A stretch of 64,000 nt of DNA from Microstegium vimineum (taxonomy: Eukaryota > Streptophyta > Magnoliopsida > Poales > Poaceae), in NCBI GenBank assembly GCA_022036555.1, contig CM039128.1:21592171-21656170 (forward strand), given 5' to 3'. Under the pieces are notes generated by a model, which was not told the DNA's origin, did not search any database, and worked only from the letters and a program-made list of their open reading frames with translations. Shown here piece after piece: positions 11,460 to 21,880 of this stretch. The translations under genes were made by a program, and so were the position numbers. Each line of letters opens with the position of its first letter. Position 1 is the first letter of the stretch.

Positions 11460-11745
11460 AAGGCGTCGGACGCTGCTGACGGACGCTCGGCGTCAAATGT
11501 CTTAGCGTCCGTCATGATCGTCCGGAGATTGAATGTTGCCCGCTTATAGGGCGATGGACGCTCCCCAGTGTCCGTCGCGGAGCGTTCGACGCGGTAAATG
11601 CGCTCGGGAGTTTCAAAACCTGTTCTAGAAGCCCGACAGACGATGCCGTCGGACGCTACCCGAGCGTCCGTCGCAGTCCGACAGAGCGTCCGTCGCTCCG
11701 CGTCGAAGCGTTCATCGTGAACTTAAGGCACAATTTTTATTTAAA
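11460..11745 (+). promoter_or_regulatory. LTR-like palindrome cluster and TATA-like element before the env-like ORF
   Basis: The same GCGTCGGACGCT/GAGCGTCCGTCG palindromes as in the LTR cluster recur here, followed by AACTTAAG and TATTTAAAA (about 11733). In the LTR the cluster is likewise followed by AACTTAAG and then TATTTATA. After it come a pyrimidine-rich, leader-like GC-rich stretch and a plausible intron (donor GTATGACAG near 12070, acceptor ACGAGCAG near 12185). I infer a second promoter for ORF3. It is unproven. Confidence 0.5.
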
Positions 11746-12391
11746 ATCCCCATCTCTTCCTCTGTCTCTCTCAGTCGTCTTCAGACATCTGTACGCCGCT
11801 CCGCCGCTGTGCCAAACCCTAACTGCCGCCACTGAGCCCCCGTGCCACTCCTCGTCGGCATGATCCACCCTGCTCCTGCGCCGCCGCCTGCCCCTGCGCT
11901 GCAGCCTCTCCCAGCGCAGACGCTGCACTCTCGCCACCGCCTCTCCCTGCGGATCCTCTCCTCTGTTGAGGATCGCTTGGTTGTTCTCCTTTGTGAGTGT
12001 TAGGCTGCGGATTGCGGATAATCGACCGGGGGATCTCATCCTCTCTCTTGTTTTGGTCACCGGGTCTAAGGTATGACAGTTGGCCGTTCGATCTTTTTCT
12101 TCCCCAAATTTCATGCTTCTCACTAGACATTGCTTACCCCTAGTTATGTGCTTATATGTTATACTCCTATCTATCTAACGAGCAGGGTTAGTGTGTCAGT
12201 GACAGAGAACTCAGGGCAAAGTCTGCGAGTACGGATCGAGGCAAAGCCTCGCAAGGACAGTCCAGGGCCAGCGTGCCACTCTTGCAGCTTGTTTGTCTAC
12301 GGATAGTCAGTGGTTGATTGTCAGAGGGCAGTGAGTTTGTGGTTTGACTGTTGAGGATCCTTTGTCAGCAGTTTGTTGCAAAGTTTGATAA

Positions 12392-14956
12392 ATGGCCAGA
12401 ACGAAGAATGCCAGTCCCGTTCCCGGTAGTGGTGGTGACCCTCCACCTCCACCGCGTCCGCCCACTGATCGGGGAAGGGGCAAGCAGAAGGTTGTGTCAC
12501 GGAAGCGCAAGAGGCCACTTATGGATCTAGACTCAGTAGCAGCGCTTGCAGTAGCAGAGGCCGCAGAGATTGCGGAGCGAGTGGACGTCGCGTCGGTTTG
12601 AGGCTCTCGCCTCGCCGTGGAGTGCGTAGTGAGTCCCCTAAGCGTCTAGAGACAGAGGCCGTCGAGGATACTGAGGCAGAGGAGACAGAGCCAGTCCTAG
12701 AGACTGAGCAGACAGAGGCCGCGGGCCACTGTTCGATTGGTGAGCTGATGAGACACATAGTTACATGATCCAGAGGCTCTGGTGCACCACCTAGTCCTCC
12801 AGGACCGTAGCTACCAGACCCAGTGAGGCATCAGGTCCGAGCTCTGACAGCGAAGCAAGTTCAGTTACTACGCTTCGTGGACTTTCAGTCCTGGTTTCTA
12901 GCTCAGAGGGATCCCCGTGCTGGACGTGATTTCTATACCACGATTCACGAGGACTTCTACAGAGCATACGTCGACACTGACGCTCCTCTTAGAGCTCACA
13001 GAGTGTGCCCATCTGCTCACATAGAGGGGGTCGGTGGTCCAGAGATCCTACAGCACCTGCAGTACCTTCAGGGGTTATCAGATTTGATGGGACGATTAGG
13101 AGCTTATCAGAAGGACTAGGTCTATCAGTTCTATGCCTCTCTATGGATCTCCCCTGATCACGAGTTCCTTCACTTCGGATTTCAGGGCCGTGACTTCAGG
13201 GTTTCAGCTGCTCGGTTCAGAGAGCTATTTCACTTAGAGTCCTCCCCTACGAGGATTCACAGCCTGTGCTATGGGGATCAGGAGGCCCCGCGCCGACCTC
13301 ACGATGGAATAGTGCCATCGACAGATTTCGTGAGGTCGTGCTTTCAGCTGCCGTTCTCGGAGGGTTCGAGCCGTACATCGCGAGACCTCACTCCACTTGC
13401 TCGGATTCTCCATGAGGTACTCAGGCGTACCATCCTTCCTCGGATTGGAGCTCGGGACACCATTACCCGCCTACAGCTGTGGCTCCTTGCTCATATCATC
13501 CGGAAGGAGAAGTTTGACCTTTGGGATCTGATTGTTAGCGAGCTTGAGGATATCATAGCTGCAGGATTCAGAGGTCACTGGCAGCTACAGTTTGTTCACT
13601 GGATTTCATATCTTATAGTTGCCAAGACCCGATCTGGAGCTATGCGAGTCACTCTCACCAGGTCAGCGACTAAGTTTCCCGTATACTCGATGAGTCAGCT
13701 CGTCATGCATGGAAACTTGCCTCGCCCCAGCAGAGCTTACAGACCAGGCACCAGGCAGGCAGGTGTGCCACCTCAGTCGGCAGAGGTCACTGACGCCACA
13801 GTTGAGCAGATTGCTCAGGCAGAGCTTGCAGATCTCGATGCTCAGATTGACACAGCTGCCGAGATTGTCTACAGAGAGGACCTGGAGTCTGACAGTTCAG
13901 ATGAGGATTATCAGCCAGTGCGCGAGTACGCACCGATGTCTCATGACCATGAGGCAACAGGGTCAGGTACAGCTGCAGCTCCAGCTCCAGGTTCCAGCAC
14001 CTCAGAGGCTACACTTCTTACCATCCTTTCGAGGATGCAGGAGGAGCAGTCACGATAGGCAGAGGAGCAGAGGCGACAGGCTGCCGACGTACGGAGGCTC
14101 ACAGAGCAGCAGTTGGCTGCTCAGGCACAGACTCAGGCCAGGCAGGATGAGTTTCAGCGCCAATTCTTGGCCTATCAGCTGCAGCAGGCAGAGATTCAGA
14201 AGACCCAGACCTTGTTACTCGAGCGTCTTCTAGCCTCTAGTTGTAGTGGTACCGACTCCAGCGTTACCGTCCGAAGGATAGCAGAGTCAGGCACCAGCTA
14301 CTCCTCCGTTCCAGGCACCAGCTTCTCCCAAGTGCCAATCTCCGAGGACCCAGGTGTCCTCTTGGTTAGTTTCGCCCGATGAGCTTCAGACAGGATTTAC
14401 TCCTATCCGGGGAACTACCATAGCGGAGGCCTCGCGAGACCTTTCAGCCTCCTACTTGGAGATCACGGGAGAAGATTCTCCAGGAGCAGCTCAGCTAGTC
14501 TCACTAGCTCCAGGAGTTGAGGTGGATCCTCCGACGACGGGCACTTACCTCTCTTCAGTTGCCTCGTCAGAGATCGCACCTGAGCTGTCCACGCAGACAG
14601 TCACCACTCCTCCAGCTGTAGTTCAGACAGACGCTATTTCCCTAGCAGTTGAGACAGCTGTCACAGAGGCTCAGGATACGGATGTTACAGTTGCAGTATC
14701 TTCTCCACCTCAGACTCACCCAACTGAGTTTGTAGCAGCAGTGTCACTAGTTGCTCTAGCAGTGACACCTTCCCCCACACCTCGAGTCTTCACTCGTCGG
14801 GTTCCCAGGCCCGCTACTACAGAGGCAGGACCGTCAGAGGCACCAGCTGAGCCTCAGGGGGAGTCAATTGAGACACCAGCTCCAGAGGTCACCCCAGCTG
14901 CGCTTACACCTGCAGAGGCCGAGGTAGATGATGAGTCAGACGAGTCAGATCTTTAG
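12392..14956 (+). pseudogene. Env-like third ORF (ORF3) of Copia-1, decayed
   Basis: Begins MARTKNASPVPGSGGDPPPP, followed by a Lys/Arg-rich segment. After a frame change near 12600 the reading continues in frame 1 with stops near 12766, 12808, 13118 and 14056, and changes frame again near 14370, ending at 14956. The middle part (LLRFVDFQSWFLAQRDPRAG; then 13312-14058) resembles the plant-retrotransposon ORF domain often labelled putative plant transposon protein. The C-terminal part is Ser/Thr/Pro/Glu-rich, and a Gln-rich helical stretch lies near 14060-14230. Its place between pol and the 3' LTR matches the env-like gene of Sireviruses. No clear signal peptide or membrane anchor was seen, so env-like is a positional label only. 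Confidence 0.65.
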
Positions 14957-15476
14957 GACTCCATCATGCTCGATCGCAAGGCTGCAGCTTCTTCACCTTC
15001 TTCTCCAGCCCCAGATGCTTAGTTGTTGGTGCTAGACGCCAAAGGGGGAGAGAGGGTCAAGTATAGAGATAGGGGGGGATTTGAATCTTTGTATGCTTAA
15101 TATCCCCATACTCATGCATCATATCTACCTTTATGCATTTGTATCTATGTGTGATGAATATTATGGTTGATGCTTGTGTGAGATATGGTTGGATGTGACA
15201 AACTCTTGATTATCTCTAATACATCTTGTGAGTTGTCTCATGTTTCATGATATATCTCTATGTTCAAATTATAATTGAGCTTCCGCGCTATACTCCTTTG
15301 TTTTTACATTCATATCTATGAGTACTATGGCTTGTGATTTGGACTAAGTGAGCAAGTATGTTTCATTACAAATTCACTAACCCTTGCTCAACTATTCCAA
15401 GTCACCAAAATCCTAAACTTTCACTCTTATCCATACTTGAGGGATTATTGTCGTCAATCACCAAAAAGGGGGAGAT
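14957..15476 (+). other. Copia-1 3' untranslated region with two polypurine tracts
   Basis: Noncoding. AAAGGGGGAGAGAGG lies at 15041-15055 and AAAAAGGGGGAGAT ends directly at the 3' LTR (15463-15476). The second is the functional PPT by position. The first is an internal copy of the same signal. Confidence 0.75.
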
Positions 15477-16162
15477 TGAAGAATCATGGCCCTAGTTGGT
15501 TTCGGTGATTAACGACAATTAGCGATTATTATGGCTAATGTGTGTTTTGCAGAGGCTATGCGTAGCTTAGTCATAGTGATCAACACGAATGGGCATTAAT
15601 GGTCATCACTCAGCCCCCAAGATGGATATCGTTTTGGATTTCGAGAAGACATGATGAAGACCCTAGAATGATAGGCTAAGTGTCATAAGGTGATGAAGGG
15701 CACTTAGAAATAGATAGGGCTTCTCTTTTGATCTTTGACCGTACTATTAAGAGGGGTTGAGACTAGTAGCTTGACTTAGGAAAGTTTCATGAACTAGGTG
15801 TGGTGCACACTTGTCTTCCTTAACTCTAAGCAAGCCTATGTTGACCGTAAGATAGCATAGAACAACTTCTGTATTCATCGCGACGAAAAACGAAGTTGAG
15901 AGGTCTATTTTCTGAGCGACGGACGCTCCTGACAGAGGCGTCAGACGTTGTCCGTCGCGTCGGACAAAGGCGTCGGACGCTGGGTGGTTGAGTCCACAGC
16001 GTCCGTCGGCCTTCCAGTGGCTAAGTTTCTGGCTAAGTTTTTCAGGGTCCGACGGACGTTGTTCGTCGGTCAGGCGTCGGACGCTTGGAGAGCGTCCGTC
16101 GACCTTCCAGAGAGGGTGTTTTTCAGCCCAAGCCAGAGTGTAGCGTCGGACGCTGGGATGAG
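15477..16162 (+). repeat. Truncated 3' LTR of Copia-1
   Basis: Starts TGAAGAATC right after the PPT and follows the 5' LTR closely until CGCTGGGATGAG, after which the two sequences diverge completely. The rest of the LTR, including the TATA box and the TTTCA end, is missing, so the element ends in foreign (CACTA) sequence. Confidence 0.9.
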
Positions 16163-16333
16163 GCATAAGCTAGAAGACCTCCATATTGTTGAATGGCACT
16201 ATCTCATATTGTATTTTGGCACTTCACACTTCCAGGTTTGATGCATTTCACTTCTTAGTTTGCAATAGCAATTGTAGAAAGAATTGTGTTGTTTTGAGGA
16301 TTGTTTTTTAAAAAGAAACTAGTATATATGCAG

Positions 16334-17706
16334 AAAATCAGCACCATGAATTCTGAAAACTGTGCGATGCAACAAACACAACATATGATGGGATCAAAAC
16401 CTTTCTCTCAGATTAGCTATGAAATGGTAATGACTATAGAGAAGCACATGCATGCATGCGTTGTTTGAATTTAGTACTTGTTGAAATATTCATTTGTTTT
16501 TTTCTGGGCAAAATTAGAGAGACCCAGATACTGGTGAAGAGCCAAATGATTTGGATCTATGGGTGCAAACACACAGTAAGGGAGAGAAATGGTCAAATGC
16601 TGCATCTAAGGTTGTCTATGTAAGTATAATCTACTTTCCAGAAACCTTACTAATAAATGTATCATAGTCGGCCTCTTAAATTCCAAGTTTAGTTAAGCAC
16701 TTTCGAATGTCTTATATGTGTCAGGAAATTGCTTGCACTCAAATTAGAAACAAGGAAGTAGACTCAACAGAGCACTTTGTTCCTTCAACAGAGAGAAACC
16801 ATATTTTCCAGAAAACATACAAGGAAACTACTAGATGTCGATCATCCAAGGTTCACGACAATGGGTATATGGCAAGGTATCCAAGTAGAAGGCAGCTAAT
16901 GCTAGAACAAAATGAGGAACATGCCCGTTCTGAAACAACATCACACAAAGAAAAAGAAGAGCTTAAGGCTCAACTACAGAAGGTCCAAGAACAACTCCAA
17001 AGCCAAGTTACTCAAATGGAAGTCGAGAAGGAAGAACACAAGCGTGTTATGGAAGAGCAAAAGCGTGAGATGGAAGAAGCACTACAGAAAACTAGGGAGG
17101 CTGACAAAGAAGAGCTTAGGAAAGAGTTTCTAGAGCTGCTAGAAGCACGAGGGCATGGAGCATCAACACAGGTAATAGTAAGGATCGGTTTTAACTTGCA
17201 TATTCATGTAGTCATGACCCTCATATAAGCTTGCTCAAGATCATTAAAGGTATTGTGTGAAAGCTAAATAACAGTACTAATGAGATTTTATTGTAGGTTA
17301 ACCAAAGTACAAATGCAACAGCAGCTGATCAAATAGGAGCAAACGAGCCACCCTTAGGACCTCCGGAGGAGAACCAAACAACAACTGAGATTGATGCAAA
17401 TGTAGAGCAGGTAATTTTTTATTCAAAAATGTTTCATTGTTCATGAACTAGTGCATGGTATGAGTCATATGTTAATTATTTGGCATGTATTTTTTGGTTT
17501 TGCAGAATAACCAGGTAGTTAACAACAATCAACTACCTGCTGGTAAGACGGGTGCAGCGGCTAGTGTGCGCAACACCAGGAGTAATAACAAAAATCAAGC
17601 ACTTCACAAAGACGGGAACGACACTATTCCACAATTTGTGAGTACAAAACAATTGATGGAAACTTTGAATAACAAGAAGCGAGCAACAGGAAACAAAAGG
17701 AACTGA
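16334..17706 (+). CDS. PTTA/En-Spm-type plant transposase-family protein (Transposase_24-like), C-terminal part, five exons
   Basis: Five exon blocks with GT-AG borders, all in phase 0: 16334-16426, 16518-16619, 16725-17171, 17297-17410 and 17506-17706 (stop TGA). Joined across introns they read MMGSKPFSQISYEM, then RDPDTGEEPNDLDLW with VQTHSKGEKW, the form of the Transposase_24 domain found in CACTA accessory proteins. Exon 3 continues into a strongly predicted Glu/Lys/Gln coiled coil (about 16900-17150) suited to oligomerisation. The last exons are Asn/Gln-rich with a basic end (NNKKRATGNKRN). The true N terminus is not in the window; the sequence left of exon 1 is Copia LTR or noncoding, so the gene is probably 5'-truncated. 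Function in transposition is inferred from the family. Confidence 0.65.
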
Positions 17707-17989
17707 TGAATGGAGTGGTTGGGGTCATGACAAAAAAGGAGTGCTGAGATCAAGTTTGAGATGTCATGAAACAGAGTAGCAAATTTAAACTTTGTCTGTT
17801 ATCTTCCAAAGTCTTTCATGAGACCATTTGTCTTCGTGGTGTGACATACTATATTACAATGGGTTGTGTTGTATTTAATGCATGGCTGCCTATTCTCATT
17901 AAGTGGCTATATATATTCTCATGATTTGCTCATTTTAATTATTGATTTCTGAATTATTAAATGGTGCTGAAATATTACCTGGCGGTACC
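17707..17989 (+). other. 3' flank of the PTTA-type gene
   Basis: AT-rich, presumably 3' UTR, leading into the subterminal repeats. Nothing else was recognised. Confidence 0.4.
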
Positions 17990-18602
17990 AAACAAATGGC
18001 GTTGTAAAATATAATATTTGCAACCAAATTTAGTGTGGCAAAACATACTATAGCAATGCACATTCCTCGTAGTAATAGCATCTGCCCATGTAGCCACCAA
18101 TTTTTAGTGTTGCAACATAAACTGAATTGCCACAACGTTTTTGTGTAGCAATAGCAAAGTCACGTATAGCAACACTATCTTGGACGTGGCAACTCAACAT
18201 GTTGCCACGAGTTCTTGGTGTTGTGATACAACCTGACTTGCCACACTATCTTGGTGTTGTGATACATTGTCTTGCAACCCTCATCATCATTGCGACTGTA
18301 CCATTTGCCATGACATGATCACGTTGACATTGCTTGTTCTAGCAACGTCTCAAGCGTTGTATTAGTTGTTGTTACCACACATGAAAACGTAGCAACAACA
18401 AAGGTTGCAACGCCCCAAGTGTTGCGATTCAACGTCTGCATTTGCAACACTACACAGAAAAACATTGCGGCAGCCTCTTGCCACAGTTTGTTTTGCGACG
18501 CCTCGCAACGTGTTTCTACCGTTGTCATTCCGGTTATTGCAAAGTTTTGGGTCTTTTACCACAGTTTTGGCGCGTTGAAATTTTGTGCGAATCTTGTAGT
18601 GC
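17990..18602. repeat. Subterminal repeat region of CACTA A
   Basis: Short motifs of the GTTGCAAC, GTGGCAAC and TTGCCAC kind recur in both orientations up to the TAGTG terminus. In CACTA elements such arrays are the binding sites of the element-encoded DNA-binding protein (family knowledge). Confidence 0.6.
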
Positions 18603-20651
18603 TTATGTACCTAAGGATTCTTTTAACCACACTTAGATGTGACTCCTTAGGGTTTGCTTGAAACCTAGCACATATACACACACTAAACATGATATCCGGC
18701 CTAGATGCGGTGAGGTAAAGTAAACTGCTGATCATAGAGCGGTAAAGAGTTTGCTCTATCGGTTTACCTCTCTCATCGAGATCGAGATGCCCATTAGTAG
18801 GCATTGGAGTCTTGATTGGCTTGCAATCCTCCATCTTGAATTTCTTGAGCACATCATTTGTGTACTTCTCTTGAGATATGAAGGTGCCCTCAATTGCTTC
18901 ACTTGGAAGCCAAGGAAGAAGGTTAGCTCGCCAATCATCGACATCTCGAACTCGTTGGACATCAATGCACCAAATTCCTTGCTATGATATTGGTTTGTTG
19001 ACCCAAATATAATGTAATCAACATATACTTGGCAAACAAAGATCTCTCCATCTAGCACCTTGGTGAATAGTGTGGTATCCACTTTCCCGATCTTGAAGCC
19101 CTTCTTGAGTAGGAAGTCCCTTAGCCTCTCATACCAAGCTCTAGGAGCTTGTTTCAATCCATAGAGTGCCTTGGACAACCTCTCCACATGATTGGGACAA
19201 TTGGGGTCTTCAAACCCGGGAGGTTGTGAGACAAAAATAAGTTCATTGATGGAACCATTTAGAAAGGCACTCTTCACATCCATTTGAAATAGTTTCATTT
19301 TGTGATGTGAAGCATATGCCAAAAGGATACGAATGGCTTCTAGTCTTGCAACCGGTGCAAAGTTCTCCCCAAAATCCAAGCCTTCAACTTGGGAGAAGCC
19401 CTTTGCCACCAATCTTGCCTTGTTCCTCACAACCACGCCTTGATCATCTTGCGTGTTCCTAAACACCCACTTGGTGCCAATGATTCTTGTTCCTTTGGGC
19501 TTTTTTACTAGTGCCCACACTTCGTTCCGGGTGAAGTTGTTCAACTCTTCATGCATGGCATTCACCCAATCCGGATCCGCAAGTGCATCCTCCACACTAG
19601 AAGGCTCAACAAAGGAAAGAAAGGAGTGATGCTCAACATAAGAAGCAAGTTTAGATCGAGTTGTTACCCCCCTTGATGGACTCCCTATGATGAGGTCTTG
19701 TGGATGAGCTTGAAGCATAGGTGTAGATCTTCTATCAATCACTTGAGGAGGAGGTTGTGGTGCATCAACATCACTAGCTTGTGCCTTGGCTTGATCTTGA
19801 GGGATGAAGGTATCCTCTAGTGCTTCCCTCACTTGTTCTTCATCAACTTGAGGCGTGTGTGGTGGAGAAGGTACTTGATTTGCATCATCTTCTACTTCTT
19901 CCACCTCTAGTGGGTTGATGGCACCAACGGGCATATTCTTCATAGCCTCCCTCAAGGGTTCATCACCTACATCATCAAGATTCTCATGCTCTTCTTGAGA
20001 GCCATTAGTTTCATCAAACTCCAAGTCATATGTTTCTTCAACTAGGCCGGAGGCTTTGTTAAATACTCGATATGCCTTGGATTTAAGAGAATAACCAAGT
20101 AAGAAACCAATGTCACATCTTCTTTGGAACTTGCCCCCAAGTGTTGGTGCTTCTTGTAGATGTACACTTTGCAACCAAACACTCGGAAAAAGGATATATC
20201 TAGTTTCTTCCCATTCACAAGCTCATAGGGTGTCTTCTTGAGAATCCTTTGGACAAATAGCCAGTTGGCCGCATAGCATGCGGTGTTGATTGCTTCGGCC
20301 CAAAACTTCTTGGGGGTGTTGTACTCATCAAGCATTGATCTTGCAAGTGTGATTAGTGTCCGGTTCTTTCTCTCTACTACACCATTTTGTTGAGGAGTAT
20401 AGGTGGCGGACACCTCATGCTTGATTCCAACTTCATCACAATAATCTTCAATCTTAGTGTTCACAAACTCGGTCCCATTGTCACTTCTTATCTTCTTGAT
20501 CTTCACATCAAAATCATTTTGGGCTCTAGTTGCAAACTTCTTGAATATTGATTGAGTCTCTCTCTTGTCTTGAAGAAAGAACACCCAAGTGTACCTAGAG
20601 TAGTCACCAACTACCACCAAGCAAAAAAGATTTCCTCCAAGGCTAGCATAG
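18603..20651 (-). pseudogene. pol: Copia-2 pol fragment (integrase core to RNase H)
   Basis: Starts at the integrase segment YASLGGNLFCLV and runs through the RVT_2 RT into RNase H. Several lesions are visible against Copia-1. A C tract at 20134-20138 (five against three) shifts the frame. Four bases are lost at about 18890, shifting the frame again. The RT motif YVDD is changed to YVDY (codon 19014-19016). It does keep a six-G tract at 19667-19672 and a 24-codon segment (about 19955-20030) that Copia-1 has lost. It ends at 18603 within the RNase H region, where CACTA A begins. It is non-functional. Confidence 0.88.
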
Positions 20652-21343
20652 TGAAAGGATCAAGATGCCCAAGAGGGGGGTGAATTGGGCTTGTTTTAAA
20701 TTTCTAAAGAAAATATAAAAACCTATCAAATGCCAATCACCCCCTAGTGCCTACCGTCCGTGTGTCCTAACTAGGAAGCGGTAGCAGTTCATAGGAATTA
20801 AAAACAACCTAAGCAATTCTAGTAGGAAATGTAAAAACAAGACGGAAATGTAAAGAGCTAGAGAAGAGAAAATCTCATGGACGCAGCGATTTTTTCCCGA
20901 GGTATCGAGGTGTCGACACACACCCCTAGTCCTCGTTGGAGCACCTCGCAAGGTATCGCTCCCCCTCTACCCGCGCAAGGGTAGAGTGCTCTCTACGGGC
21001 TGATTCTTCGCCACTCAGGCTCAGTGAATCGTCCACAACCGATCACCAGAGCTTGGAGAAGAGCCGCCAACAATCTTCCGGCGGTCACTTCCTCCGAACA
21101 CCACCAAACCGTCTAGGTGCTGTCGAACACCAAGAGTAACAAGCACAAGACCTTCACTTGACCCACAAGGCTAGGAAGGTGGATGGATGCACACAAGTCA
21201 CTCCTAATCACTCTAGGAGGGAAGAACAAGATGAACTCTCTCTAATCTCTCCCTCACTAGACTCTTGGCTCTCCAAAAGATTTCTCAAGGTGTCACCAGC
21301 TGAAACAATGGCCAAGAAGACCTCTAAGGACCAAGGGGGCAAC

Positions 21344-21351
21344 TATAAATA
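21344..21351 (-). promoter_or_regulatory. TATA box of the Copia-2 LTR
   Basis: TATTTATA on the minus strand, just downstream of the palindrome cluster, in the same arrangement as the Copia-1 LTR. Confidence 0.55.
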
Positions 21352-21404
21352 GTCCCCACCTCCAAAACTAGTCGTTTATCACTTTTTCTTCTCTCTGCGT
21401 AGCC

Positions 21405-21880
21405 ACCGGACTAGTTCGGAGCTCACACCACCGGACCATGCACACTGGTCCGGAGCTCACTCACATTTCAAACTCAGGCACCGTCGGACTACTCTGCTTG
21501 GTCCGACGCACTGGTCCGACGCTCTGGTCCGGAGCCTCGATGCTCTCTGAGTGAAAACCTATCTCTCTTTTACACACCACCGGACCACTCTCCTTGGTCT
21601 GGTGCCCTAGTCCGACGCTCTGGTCTGGAGCCAGGCAGCTCTCTGCATAGACCAAACTTCCTATCTTGAGGCGTCGGACTAGCCGTCGGACACACTGTCG
21701 GACTAGTCCGGAGCCTTCTGACTCTCTGAACCAAGCCACCGGACCACTCTCCTATGGTCCGGTGCTTTCCAGACAGGTGGTCCGGAGCTCCTCGAGCTGA
21801 GAATCTGCCTAAGTCAGGGACCACTGGACTACTTTCCTTGGTCCGGTGCCCACTTAGCAGAGTGGTCCGGAGCCTCTTTC
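21405..21880 (-). repeat. Palindromic CCGGACCA/TGGTCCGG cluster in the Copia-2 LTR
   Basis: CACCGGACCA, TGGTCCGGTG, GTCCGACG and GTCGGACTA-type motifs repeat in both orientations over about 475 bp. Position relative to the TATA box matches the Copia-1 cluster, but the core sequence differs. Confidence 0.8.

Larger units (their letters stand above)
3717..16162 (+). mobile_element. Sirevirus-lineage Ty1/Copia retrotransposon (Copia-1), nearly complete
   Basis: The order is 5' LTR (3717-5331), initiator-tRNA-Met type PBS (5334), gag (5385-7802), pol (7824-10978), env-like ORF region (12392-14956), polypurine tract and a 3' LTR that stops at 16162. Very large gag with coiled coil, an env-like third ORF, repeated G-rich tracts after pol and palindrome clusters in the LTR are known Sirevirus traits. 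The two LTR copies are near-identical over the shared 686 bp with scattered substitutions, so the insertion is fairly young. The 3' LTR is cut off at the junction with the next element, so no target duplication can be read. Confidence 0.9.
16163..18602 (+). mobile_element. CACTA (En/Spm) element remnant A, left end lost
   Basis: The right end is GTGCGAATCTTGTAGTG at 18586-18602, whose reverse complement begins CACTACAAGA, a standard CACTA terminus. Inside it (about 17990-18600) are many subterminal GTTGCAAC/GTGGCAAC-type repeats. It carries the PTTA-type gene at 16334-17706. No left CACTA terminus was found; the element is joined directly to the truncated Copia-1 LTR. A CACTACACAGAAAAAC string at 18448 could be an internal or second terminus. 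Confidence 0.65.

Noticed and set aside
11737..12130. Two overlapping minus-strand ORFs of 128 and 103 aa
   Set aside because: They lie opposite the presumed leader of the env-like ORF, have no domain and owe their length to GC content.
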